The notes below the pieces were generated by a model that worked only from the letters and a program-made list of their open reading frames with translations, did not search any database and was not told where the DNA came from. This document shows, piece by piece, positions 6,915 through 13,745 of a DNA stretch of 21,365 nt. Made by a program: the position numbers and the translations under genes. Origin of the DNA: Lachnospiraceae bacterium UBA4380 (GTDB lineage: Bacteria > Bacillota > Clostridia > Lachnospirales > Lachnospiraceae); NCBI GenBank assembly GCA_002390025.1, contig DGRU01000217.1:1-21365 (forward strand), in the 5' to 3' direction. Numbering within the stretch: position 1 is the first letter of the stretch; the number at the start of each line of letters is the position of its first letter.

Positions 6915-7706
6915 TTACTCTTCCGCTGAAAAATCGAATACCTCTGTGATCTCGGCATTGCCCTCCAGATCCTGGTACACATGTGCAATGACAAACGAGG
7001 ATTCGGCATTGGGAACAACCGGGGTCACCTGGCACAGGATGGAATAGTTGGTTCCGGAAACGAGCTGTGTGGCAAGAAGGGCAATGGGCTTATAGTCCGC
7101 TCCGACCAGCTTTTCCAGTGCTTTGTCCAGAGCTGCCTTCGCCTCATCGGTCATGTCAGGGGATTCGGGATTCTCCCATGCTCCCATCAGTTCTCCGGGG
7201 AGAGCTTCCCCTTCAGCCTGAGACTCAAGGATATCTGTGATCGAAGCATTTCCGTCCAGATCCTCATACAGGGTGACGATTGCGTAGTGCGGGACTGCAT
7301 CGGGTACAACCGGTGTGATCCTGCAGAGGAGCTGGTAGTTGGTTCCCGCCACGACCTGGCTGCCGATCAGGGCAACCGGCTCATATTCCGCTCCGAGCAG
7401 TTTTTCCGCCGCCTTTTCAAGAAGGGCTTTTACTTCCGCGGGGACTTCAGGAGACTCCGCCGGGGTCCAGCCGCCGACGATCGCTGCTTCCTGCGCAGTG
7501 AACGCTTCTTCCGCGGCCTCTCCGCTATTCTCTTCTGCTGCCTCTTCTGTCACTGTTTCTGCTGTTTCTTCTGTTACTGTGGCTTCTGTTGCTTCTGCCG
7601 CAGCAGCTTCTTTTTGCTCTGTCTGTGTATCGGTCTGTTTCTGTCCGCAGGCTGCCAGTGAAAAGATTAAGAGTCCTGCGAGCACAAATGCATTAATCTT
7701 TTTCAT
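6915..7706 (-). CDS. Lipoprotein with two cystatin/stefin-like domains
   Basis: A 263-residue protein. Residues 1-20 form a lipoprotein signal (lipobox LAAC, C20), so it is anchored on the outer face of the membrane. Residues 21-70 are an Ala/Glu/Thr linker. Two repeats of about 97 residues follow. Each has an N-terminal Gly-Trp element (GGW at 78-80, GAW at 175-177), a helix (VKALLEKAAEKLLG; AKAALDKALEKLVG), the loop QVVAGTNY (117-124) or QLVSGTNY (214-221), a PVVP turn and a strand VTLYEDLDGN or AHVYQDLEGN. This order matches type-1 cystatins (stefins), in which the N-terminal glycine and QxVxG loop enter the active site of papain-like proteases. Inhibition of secreted or host cysteine proteases is inferred. 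AGGAG precedes the ATG; no partner gene is adjacent. Confidence 0.85.
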   Translation of the reverse strand: MKKINAFVLAGLLIFSLAACGQKQTDTQTEQKEAAAAEATEATVTEETAETVTEEAAEENSGEAAEEAFTAQEAAIVGGWTPAESPEVPAEVKALLEKAAEKLLGAEYEPVALIGSQVVAGTNYQLLCRITPVVPDAVPHYAIVTLYEDLDGNASITDILESQAEGEALPGELMGAWENPESPDMTDEAKAALDKALEKLVGADYKPIALLATQLVSGTNYSILCQVTPVVPNAESSFVIAHVYQDLEGNAEITEVFDFSAEE

Positions 7707-7726
7707 GGTAATCTCCTTTTATTTCA

Positions 7727-7755
7727 TTATAAAAACTATTTTCATCAAAAAATCA
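7727..7755 (-). promoter_or_regulatory. Possible promoter of the cystatin-like lipoprotein gene
   Basis: A perfect TATAAT lies on the minus strand at 7732-7727, 21 bp before the start codon. The -35 position (7755-7750) reads TGATTT, a poor match, and falls within a 15-bp tandem repeat. Confidence 0.3.
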
Positions 7756-7776
7756 TACTCAAAAAAATCATACTCA
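7747..7776. repeat. Perfect 15-bp tandem duplication in the lipoprotein promoter region
   Basis: AAAAAATCATACTCA occurs at 7747-7761 and again at 7762-7776 without a mismatch. It covers the expected -35 region of the minus-strand lipoprotein gene, so copy number could change its expression. Confidence 0.85.
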
Positions 7777-7943
7777 GTGTCCGCGTGTCCAAAGGTTACA
7801 GCCTGAATCGCAGCCTCCGGGCATCACTGTGTCCGATGAAGATCGTGAAGCCTCGCTCCCGGGCCCTGTGTCCCGTGCATGAACATCAATTCTCTCGAAC
7901 TGTGAATATATACGAAGGCAGTCGATGCAATCCATTAGAATAA

Positions 7944-8186
7944 CTGTATTTCGGTTCATTCATTCCGGTTTCTCGTGTTTTTTCAAAAGACATCCGCATT
8001 GACATTTCCATTTCCTGGAACTATATTCGAAAAAACAGGGGAGGATGCAAGGTCTACGTCGCAATCGGTTCACAGAAAGCTCTTTTCCGGCCTGCTTCAG
8101 CTTCAAAGACAGTATTTTCCGCAGGGATCCGGGCAGACGATCTGCAGATCGATTTTAAGCAGATCAGTGAGGAAATCGCTGAATAA
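7944..8186 (+). other. Open frame without start codon, possible gene remnant
   Basis: The frame from 7944 to the TAA at 8184-8186 is open for 80 codons with no ATG, GTG or TTG. Its second half (CKVYVAIGSQKALFRPA, then AGIRADDLQIDFKQISEEIAE) has a protein-like composition and ends like a normal helical C-terminus. I do not recognise a family. It may be the 3' end of a truncated gene, or chance in GC-rich DNA. Other frames here (for example 7975-8241) look less protein-like. The 7777-7943 stretch shows nothing I can support. Confidence 0.25.
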
Positions 8187-8271
8187 AACAATAATCAGGA
8201 CAATAAATAAATGGGACAAGATAAAAAGGGACAATTCATAAAAGGAATACGACAATAAAAGGGATAAAACA
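8184..8271 (+). repeat. Degenerate 15-17-nt tandem repeats in the MoxR leader
   Basis: Five or six imperfect units of the type GGGACAA-n-ATAAAA run up to the MoxR start codon, including ACAATAAATAAATGGGACAA, GATAAAAAGGGACAATTC, ATAAAAGGAATACGACAA and TAAAAGGGATAAAACA. Each unit carries a TAA and a purine stretch such as AAAAGGG that can act as a weak ribosome site. The last one (8258-8263) serves the MoxR gene. Confidence 0.6.
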
Positions 8272-9090
8272 ATGATCAAAACATCGGGACTGGAAACAAG
8301 TCAATCCTATATCGCATCGGAAGATCTGATGAAAACCGTGAACATCGCCATGACGCTGGAAAAGCCTCTGCTCGTCAAGGGCGAGCCGGGCACCGGCAAG
8401 ACCATGCTGGCACAGGCGATCGCGGATGCTCTGGGCAGAAAACTCCTGATCTGGAACATCAAATCGACGACAAAAGCCCAGGACGGTCTCTACACCTACG
8501 ATGTGGTGCAGCGGCTCTACGACAGCCAGTTCGGAGCAAATGTCGATGATGTCAGTAAGTATATAAAATACGGAAAGATCGGCGAAGCATTTCTGTCTGA
8601 GGAGCAGGTGGTTCTGCTGATCGATGAGATCGATAAGGCGGATCTCGAGTTTCCCAATGACCTGTTATGGGAAATGGATCAGATGGAGTTCTATGTGCAG
8701 GAGACAAAGGAGACGATCCGGGCAAAGCATCGTCCAATCGTGATCATCACGTCCAATGCGGAGAAGGAGCTTCCGGACGCATTTTTGCGCCGGTGTATTT
8801 TCCACTATATCGAATTTCCTGCTCTGGGGCAGATGAAGGAGATCATCCGCGCCCATTTCGGCGACATCGATCAGGAGATCCTCCAGCAGGCAGTGCTCAC
8901 TTTCTACAACATACGGCGGGTGCAGAACCTCTCCAAAAAGCCCAGCACTTCCGAGCTGATCGACTGGCTGCGGGCACTGCTGGCCGCAGGTGTGGATCCG
9001 GCCGCCGTTTCGTCAGAACTGCCCTATCTGGGCGTCCTCATCAAAAAAGACAAGGATTATGCCCAGGTACAGAATTCCATGCGCCATTGA
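8272..9090 (+). CDS. MoxR-family AAA+ ATPase
   Basis: A 272-residue cytoplasmic AAA+ protein. Walker A is GEPGTGKT (37-44), Walker B is VLLIDEID (114-121, D118/E119), and sensor 1 is the Asn of IITSNAE (N162), followed by an arginine pair (AFLRRC) in the arginine-finger position. Residues about 200-272 form the small helical lid. MoxR ATPases act as chaperones that insert metals or remodel enzyme complexes, nearly always with a VWA-domain partner. Such a partner follows 61 bp downstream in the same direction, so the two form a MoxR-VWA module. No metalloenzyme operon is adjacent, so the client is unknown. The purine-rich AAAAGGGA before the ATG is the ribosome site. Confidence 0.92.
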   Translation: MIKTSGLETSQSYIASEDLMKTVNIAMTLEKPLLVKGEPGTGKTMLAQAIADALGRKLLIWNIKSTTKAQDGLYTYDVVQRLYDSQFGANVDDVSKYIKYGKIGEAFLSEEQVVLLIDEIDKADLEFPNDLLWEMDQMEFYVQETKETIRAKHRPIVIITSNAEKELPDAFLRRCIFHYIEFPALGQMKEIIRAHFGDIDQEILQQAVLTFYNIRRVQNLSKKPSTSELIDWLRALLAAGVDPAAVSSELPYLGVLIKKDKDYAQVQNSMRH

Positions 9091-9151
9091 CTGCAGCGCC
9101 GGTCCCGTCCGGAGCAGCTGAATTTGTGAACACGAGGTCATTGCCGCAGCT

Positions 9152-10261
9152 ATGTTTATTGATTTTTTTTACTATCTCAGAGAGCGGGGCGTAAAGGTCT
9201 CGATCGGGGAGTGGATGGTCCTTCTGGAGGGCATGAGAAAAGGTCTGCACGAGTCCACGCTGGAGGGCTTTTACCGGCTGTGCCGGGCGGTCATTTTAAA
9301 AGATGAGTCGGAATATGACCTCTTTGACCTGGCCTTTGCGGATTATTTCAGGGATATGCCGGGAGCGGAGACTCTCCCGAAAGAATGGACTGCATTGTTG
9401 GAGAAAACGGAACCCGAACTGGCACAGGCCCTATCCCGCCGGGATCAGTTCGAGGCTTTCGAGGGAATGCCCGGCACTCCCGGAAAAGGCAGAAACGCTC
9501 CCGGTCCGGGATCGGGTTCCGGAGGGGGCCGCACTGCCATCATCGCGCCGGGCAGCCGCAGGTTCAGGGATTTCCGAAAGGACAACACCCTGGACACGCG
9601 CCAGTTCCAGATGGCCTTCCGCGTCCTCAGAAATCTCTCCACCCAGCTGGAGACCAGTGAGCAGGAGTTTGATATCGACGCCACCATTGACGAGACCTGC
9701 CGGAAAAACGGTCTTCTGCATATCAAATACCGCAAGCCCCGCAGGAACACCATCCGTGTTCTGCTGCTGATCGACAGCGGCGGTTCCATGAGTATCTTTG
9801 CAAGGCTCTGCTCCGAGCTTTTTCAGGCGGCCTCTGCCTCGCGCCATCTCAAGGAGCTGCGCACCTACTATTTCCACAATATCGTCTACTCCCTTCTCTA
9901 CAAGGATCCTACCCTTGCCCTGAAGGACGGGAACTACATCTCCGTAGATCATCTGATGCAGGAGTGCGACGAGAAATACCGGGTGATCTTCGTGGGGGAC
10001 GCCGAGATGCATCCCTACGAGCTGGACGGTACGGAGTACAACTTCTACGACCACAGGGACGGGCTCCCGGGTTCACAGACCCTGCGCATGATGAAAGCAC
10101 ATTTCCCGCACATGATCTGGCTGAATCCCCTGCCCATGCCCGACGAATACGCACCGGAAGACGATACCCACCGCGCGATCGCCAATATCGTGGACATGTA
10201 CGACCTGACTCTGGACGGCCTGGAAAGAGGCTTCCGCTTCCTCCTGTCCGGAAAGAAATGA
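9152..10261 (+). CDS. CoxE-type VWA-domain protein, partner of MoxR
   Basis: A 369-residue soluble protein. Residues 1-90 form a helical N-terminal part typical of the CoxE/VWA family (FIDFFYYLRERGVKVSIGEW, then ESTLEGFYRLCRAVILKDE). A Gly/Pro-rich linker spans about 110-135. The VWA domain starts near residue 200 with VLLLIDSGGSMS (D208-S212), the metal-ion-dependent adhesion site; the first serine of the usual DxSxS is glycine here, which is common in this family. Later elements are RTYYFHN and VIFVGDAEM. It is thought to work with the adjacent ATPase as adaptor to client proteins, as in RavA-ViaA or CoxD-CoxE; the pairing here is by gene order. The start lacks a strong ribosome site (GAGG lies 15 bases upstream). 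Confidence 0.88.
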   Translation: MFIDFFYYLRERGVKVSIGEWMVLLEGMRKGLHESTLEGFYRLCRAVILKDESEYDLFDLAFADYFRDMPGAETLPKEWTALLEKTEPELAQALSRRDQFEAFEGMPGTPGKGRNAPGPGSGSGGGRTAIIAPGSRRFRDFRKDNTLDTRQFQMAFRVLRNLSTQLETSEQEFDIDATIDETCRKNGLLHIKYRKPRRNTIRVLLLIDSGGSMSIFARLCSELFQAASASRHLKELRTYYFHNIVYSLLYKDPTLALKDGNYISVDHLMQECDEKYRVIFVGDAEMHPYELDGTEYNFYDHRDGLPGSQTLRMMKAHFPHMIWLNPLPMPDEYAPEDDTHRAIANIVDMYDLTLDGLERGFRFLLSGKK

Positions 10262-10300
10262 TCTTATAAAGAAATAATCTTTTAAAGAAATGACCTTTTT
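10252..10300 (+). repeat. 16-nt tandem repeat spanning the VWA stop codon
   Basis: Units AAAGAAATGATCTTAT (10252-10267), AAAGAAATAATCTTTT (10268-10283) and AAAGAAATGACCTTTTT (10284-10300). The gene's TGA (10259) lies in the first; the others have TAA (10275) and TGA (10291) at the same place. With a 16-nt period the three stops occupy the three reading frames. The repeat fills the whole gap to the convergent MaoC-like gene, whose stop overlaps the last unit. No hairpin terminator is visible here. Confidence 0.9.
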
Positions 10301-11672
10301 AGGAGGGCTGGCAAGTCCGCCGCGAGGGAAGTTCCACTACAGCCTCAGCGGTGGTATGTACAGTGCCGTCCTGGCGGACCGCCTCCATATGAAGGTTTAC
10401 AAAACAGCGGCCGTCCTGTTCAAATCTGCCGGTCACACGGCCCCGCTGCAGGGAGAGGTCTCCGTAGTAGAGAGGCTTGAGGCACCGGCAGTCCAGGGTT
10501 CTGAGCCGGCCGTCATCTCCCATCCAGTCGCTGATCGATTTTGCCAGAAGGGCCTGGCTGTGGATCCCGGAGACAAGGGCGCGGGGATGCCCCTGTGCCC
10601 TGGCGATGAGGTCACTGCTGTGGCGGTCTATAGGATGACGGTGTGCCCCTGTCTCGGGGTCGGTGACCCCCTGCCCCTTGCGGAAACGAATGGAGGCCCA
10701 CTTGGTCGCAAAGGCATTGGCAGCGCCGATAGCCGCCATGAGGGCCTGGCCGTCGGACTCGTCATAGGGTCCGATGATCTGCTCCGGCACTACCTCTCCG
10801 ATTTCCACATCCTCCCAATATCGCGGCCTGCTGCCGCGGCGGAAGGCGCCGGAGAGCTGGGCGTCGAGATTTGCATAGACCCGGTCCAGCTCCTCCTCCC
10901 TATAGCGGGGACGGCTGTTCTGTACGGGCTGCACGGGTTGCTGAGAAAGTACCTGCGATAAACCGCGCAGGTCTGCCGGTGAAGACTCCCGGCAAGATCC
11001 CTGTGGATTTTCCGGTGAAGGCTCCCGGCAGGATTCCTGTGAATCTTCTGCTAAAGTCCTCCGCGAAATACAGTCTGGCGCCATCTGTGCGGCAGGATCC
11101 TCATTCAGCGGAGCCGCACACCTAATCATACAGCGGGCGGTGAGGCTGGAGACATGCTCTCCTCTGTGGTTGGTCAGGTCGATCCTGTGTTCCCGAAGCA
11201 GGAGTCTGGCAGCACCGGTCTGACCTCCGCTCTTCCTTGTGATCTCCCGCACACCGAGAAAAGTTGTCTGTGCCGAGAAGGAATCTCCGGGCAGGATCGG
11301 GAGAAATCTCTCCCACCTGCTGCCGGCATCAAAAGCGCTGATTCCCCTGAGGCGGGGCATTCTGCCGCCTATAAAGGTCGAGCAGATGCAGCATTCGAGG
11401 AGCGGAGGCGCCGGAAAGAGGCCTTGGCAAGCGGTCCCGGCCTGCCCTGCCCGGTATCGGGGATCGGAATAAAGCGGATTTGAATCCCCCAGGGCCCGGG
11501 CAAAACGGCCTATGGTATCGACTGTCACGGTCTCATTGTAGATTCCTCCGCCGGAGCGGTCTGAATCATCCTGGCAATAGATTCTGTGTACAGGGACAGT
11601 TTTTCCGCGGTTTTTGTTTTCTTCTGCTATAAAGGCGTCAATCCGCGCATTCCAATCTTCAAGACTGATCAT
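10299..11672 (-). CDS. Double-hotdog MaoC-like acyl dehydratase
   Basis: A 457-residue protein with two hotdog domains. The first (about 40-190) is a MaoC-like/FAS1-type dehydratase N-terminal domain with FARALGDSNPLYSDPRY; the hydratase-2 His is Tyr, as is usual in this subfamily. A Ser/Pro/Gln-rich linker (about 200-255) contains imperfect repeats (SQESCREPSPENPQGSCRES). The second domain (about 275-455) has GPYDESDGQALMAAIGAANA and ALVSGIHSQALLAKSISDWM, then a normal hotdog end, but I do not see the canonical D-x4-H catalytic pair. Such proteins hydrate enoyl-CoA or enoyl-ACP thioesters. No beta-oxidation or fatty-acid synthase genes flank it, so the substrate is unknown and activity is uncertain. 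An AGGAG site precedes the start. It converges with the VWA gene and diverges from DegV-PlsY. Confidence 0.82.
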   Translation of the reverse strand: MISLEDWNARIDAFIAEENKNRGKTVPVHRIYCQDDSDRSGGGIYNETVTVDTIGRFARALGDSNPLYSDPRYRAGQAGTACQGLFPAPPLLECCICSTFIGGRMPRLRGISAFDAGSRWERFLPILPGDSFSAQTTFLGVREITRKSGGQTGAARLLLREHRIDLTNHRGEHVSSLTARCMIRCAAPLNEDPAAQMAPDCISRRTLAEDSQESCREPSPENPQGSCRESSPADLRGLSQVLSQQPVQPVQNSRPRYREEELDRVYANLDAQLSGAFRRGSRPRYWEDVEIGEVVPEQIIGPYDESDGQALMAAIGAANAFATKWASIRFRKGQGVTDPETGAHRHPIDRHSSDLIARAQGHPRALVSGIHSQALLAKSISDWMGDDGRLRTLDCRCLKPLYYGDLSLQRGRVTGRFEQDGRCFVNLHMEAVRQDGTVHTTAEAVVELPSRRTCQPS

Positions 11673-11833
11673 AGAGGGCTGCTCCTATCCTTTTTGGGGA
11701 AACAGGGGTTGTTTATTATCTGCACTTTCATCTACACTATATCAGTTTTCGCTTAAGGTCAAACGTAAACGGATCACAAAACCCGGCCATACCGTGGATG
11801 CCGGGTTCCGACAGGGATGCGCCCTGTTCATCC

Positions 11834-11862
11834 TTGCATGATTTTGAAGGCAATCATATAAT
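11834..11862 (+). promoter_or_regulatory. Promoter of the DegV-PlsY operon
   Basis: TTGCAT (11834-11839), a 17-nt spacer and a perfect TATAAT (11857-11862). The start would be near 11869, giving a leader of about 70 nt before ATG 11940. Just upstream, an inverted repeat AACCCGGC/GCCGGGTT (11780-11787, 11800-11807) sits between the divergent genes. Confidence 0.55.
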
Positions 11863-11866
11863 AGGA

Positions 11867-11943
11867 TTGATGAACATTTTTTCACGAACTACCAAATTGT
11901 CTCATCAACATATTTTTTCGTAAAGAAGAGGACAGGTTGATGA
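11867..11943 (+). promoter_or_regulatory. Leader with alternative pairings around the DegV start codon
   Basis: The heptamer TTGATGA occurs at 11867-11873 and again at 11937-11943, where it includes the ATG of DegV. Its exact complement TCATCAA lies between them at 11902-11908, followed by CATATTTTTTCG. The complement can pair with either copy, so the start codon could be open or covered. This is a structural possibility, not a known riboswitch class. If transcription starts at 11869 the first copy would be partly outside the RNA. Confidence 0.3.
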
Positions 11944-12770
11944 AAATCATAACAAATACAGCATCCACCCTTACTAAAGAATCGGGTTTGAAGTCAGGCA
12001 TTGCAATCATTCCTGTGTCTGTCTCGCTGGGAGGCAAATCTCTGCGCGACTATATCGACATCAGTCCGGATGAATATGTGGAACTGCTCAAGGGCGATGA
12101 AATGCCGGTCTCCTCACAGCCTGCGATCGGGGATATGCTGGAAGAACTGGGAAAAGCAGACGATGGCGCGATCATGCTGACTGTGGCGGACGGCCTCTCC
12201 GGTGAATACAGTACCGCAATGGGTGTCCGTAACAGTCTGCCGAACAAGGAAAACATCTATGTGATCAACTCCCGTTCTCTGGCGGGACCTCTGCGCTACA
12301 TGGCACTCAAAGCTGCCAAATTGCGGGATCAGGGAGCATCCATCCAGGAAATCGTTTCGCAGATCAGAGCACGCGCGCAGTCAACCGTCTCCTATGTGAT
12401 TCCCGCTGATTTCAACTATCTGCGAAAGAGCGGACGGATCACAAACCTGACATCCAAGATCGGCAGTGCCCTGCACCTGCTTCCGGTTCTGACTCAGTCC
12501 GAGGACCACAGGAGGATCTCCTTTATGACCGTTCGCAGAACGTGGAAGGCAGCAGTGGGGACAATCATCTCCAGCATGAAGGAGGCCGGAATCGACGAGC
12601 GGTTCCTGATCACCGTCGCGTATGCGGACAAAAGAGATCTCGCCGTAAAAGTACGCCGGCAGATCCATGAGAGTTTCCCTCAGGTGGAAAGCGAGCTGCT
12701 GCAGCTTCCCCCTTCGCTGATCACGCACGGCGGCCCCGGCTGCATTGTGGTACAAACAGTACAGAAGTAA
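11940..12770 (+). CDS. DegV/FakB-family fatty-acid-binding protein
   Basis: A 276-residue soluble protein of the DegV family. Family marks are the N-terminal KIITNTASTLTKE (usually DSxSDL), VSSQPAIGDM (the S-Q-P motif that contacts the fatty-acid head group) near residue 58, VINSRSLAGPLRYMAL, and FNYLRKSGRI near residue 161. DegV proteins called FakB bind a fatty acid and present it to the kinase FakA, which makes acyl-phosphate. The gene directly downstream encodes PlsY, the enzyme that uses acyl-phosphate, so a FakB role is well supported by context. FakA is not in the window. The ATG at 11940 is preferred over the overlapping TTG at 11937; the site AGAAGAGGACAGG precedes it. Confidence 0.92.
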   Translation: MKIITNTASTLTKESGLKSGIAIIPVSVSLGGKSLRDYIDISPDEYVELLKGDEMPVSSQPAIGDMLEELGKADDGAIMLTVADGLSGEYSTAMGVRNSLPNKENIYVINSRSLAGPLRYMALKAAKLRDQGASIQEIVSQIRARAQSTVSYVIPADFNYLRKSGRITNLTSKIGSALHLLPVLTQSEDHRRISFMTVRRTWKAAVGTIISSMKEAGIDERFLITVAYADKRDLAVKVRRQIHESFPQVESELLQLPPSLITHGGPGCIVVQTVQK

Positions 12771-12783
12771 CAGGAGGTTTTCA

Positions 12784-13398
12784 ATGAAGCTTGCACTGGT
12801 TATGGTTCTGGGATATCTGATCGGGTCGATTCCGTTTGCTCTCGTGATCGGCAAGGTCTTCTATAATACTGATGTACGGCAGTACGGAAGCGGCAATCTC
12901 GGCGGCGGCAACACCGGCCGTGTACTGGGCAAAAAGGCCGGCCTGTCGACCATGGCTCTGGACCTGCTCAAAGTAACGCTTGTCGTTCTGATCGCAAAGC
13001 TGGTCGTTGGAACAGATACCGCAATGGCTCTGGGCGCTCTTGCAGCAGGAATCGGGCACTGTTTCCCCCTCTACGCGCATTTTAAAGGCGGAAAGGCAGT
13101 GGCTGCCATGTACGGCTATCTGTTCGGTCTCTTTGTTGTTGCGGGGCGCAGTCCTCTGTACTTTTTCCTGCCCCTGGTCATCTTCCTCATCGTGATCGTC
13201 CTGAGCAGGATCATTTCTCTCTCCAGTATCATCTCCGCCATCGCGGTCACCATCTATATCTGCCTGCAGCCGGAAGCACCGGCGATCAAAATCGTCCAGG
13301 TCATCTTTGCCGTCGTGATCGTCGTGAGACACCGCGCAAATATTGTGCGCATGATGAACCACAATGAAAATACGATCTCCTGGCTGCCAAAAAGGTAA
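12784..13398 (+). CDS. plsY: Acyl-phosphate:glycerol-3-phosphate acyltransferase PlsY
   Basis: A 204-residue integral membrane enzyme that transfers the acyl group of acyl-phosphate to glycerol-3-phosphate, the first step of phosphatidic acid synthesis. The three cytoplasmic motifs are present: GSGNLGGGNTGR (motif 1; GSGNPGATN in most homologues), GHCFPLYAHFKGGKAVA (motif 2) and RHRANIVRMMNHNEN (motif 3). About five to seven hydrophobic segments are seen. ATG 12784 follows a strong AGGAGG at 12772-12777; the frame is open back to 12745, but that overlaps DegV without a ribosome site. It is 13 bp downstream of DegV and certainly co-transcribed. The motif-1 change from PGATN to LGGGN is unusual and may mark a subfamily. 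Confidence 0.92.
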   Translation: MKLALVMVLGYLIGSIPFALVIGKVFYNTDVRQYGSGNLGGGNTGRVLGKKAGLSTMALDLLKVTLVVLIAKLVVGTDTAMALGALAAGIGHCFPLYAHFKGGKAVAAMYGYLFGLFVVAGRSPLYFFLPLVIFLIVIVLSRIISLSSIISAIAVTIYICLQPEAPAIKIVQVIFAVVIVVRHRANIVRMMNHNENTISWLPKR

Positions 13399-13463
13399 GT
13401 ACTGTACGGCTGCTTACGGAAGCTGCAGCCTCCCCGCTCGGGATAATCGTTATTATGATTTAA

Positions 13464-13537
13464 AAAAAAGCCCGTCATATCAATCCAAATGTACAATGAT
13501 TTGAAATAAAAAAGATCCGTCATATCAACCCAAAAGT
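13464..13537. repeat. Partial tandem copy of a terminator arm
   Basis: The sequence at 13464-13492 (AAAAAAGCCCGTCATATCAA and on) recurs at 13508-13537 (AAAAAAGATCCGTCATATCA and on) with a 44-nt period and few mismatches. The second copy is the left arm of the working terminator; the first lacks its complementary arm and looks like a decayed duplicate. The 13399-13463 stretch shows nothing else I can support. Confidence 0.65.
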
Positions 13538-13556
13538 GATATGGCGGATCTTTTTT
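13514..13556. terminator. Bidirectional terminator between plsY and the DUF554 gene
   Basis: GATCCGTCATATCA (13514-13527) pairs with TGATATGGCGGATC (13537-13550) with one G-T wobble. An A-run precedes and TTTTTT follows, so it serves the two convergent transcripts. Confidence 0.9.
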
Positions 13557-13610
13557 CATCCGGCGCGCAGGACCCGCAGGCGGATCCCTGATGCGGCCGG
13601 ACCGCAATAT

Positions 13611-13745
13611 ATAAGCTCTCAGTCTTTTCTATAGCATTCATTCTATAGCGGAGGCAGACAGGCTGCCAGCAGGGCCGGCAGCACATAGTTCTCAGTCTTT
13701 CTTCTATAGCGGAGACAGGTAGGCGGCCAGTATGGCCAGCAGCAC
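13611..13745. repeat. Tandem duplication of the 3' end of the DUF554 gene
   Basis: The last 42 bp of the DUF554 coding sequence plus about 19 bp downstream (13685-13745) are duplicated immediately downstream (13611-13684). Translated on the minus strand, the real end VLLAILAAYLSPL-stop recurs as VLPALLAACLPPL-stop. The duplicate has diverged and contains a further internal repeat of TTCTATAG. It lies in another reading frame from the gene (61-nt shift). Confidence 0.85.

Noticed and set aside
7975..8241. 88-residue plus frame with ATG start upstream of MoxR
   Set aside because: No ribosome site and no protein-like pattern; its end is inside the tandem repeats. The alternative frame at 7944-8186 looks more coding-like.
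9152..10261. Non-functional VWA because the first MIDAS serine is glycine
   Set aside because: DxGGS is a common variant in CoxE-type VWA proteins, so it is not evidence of decay.
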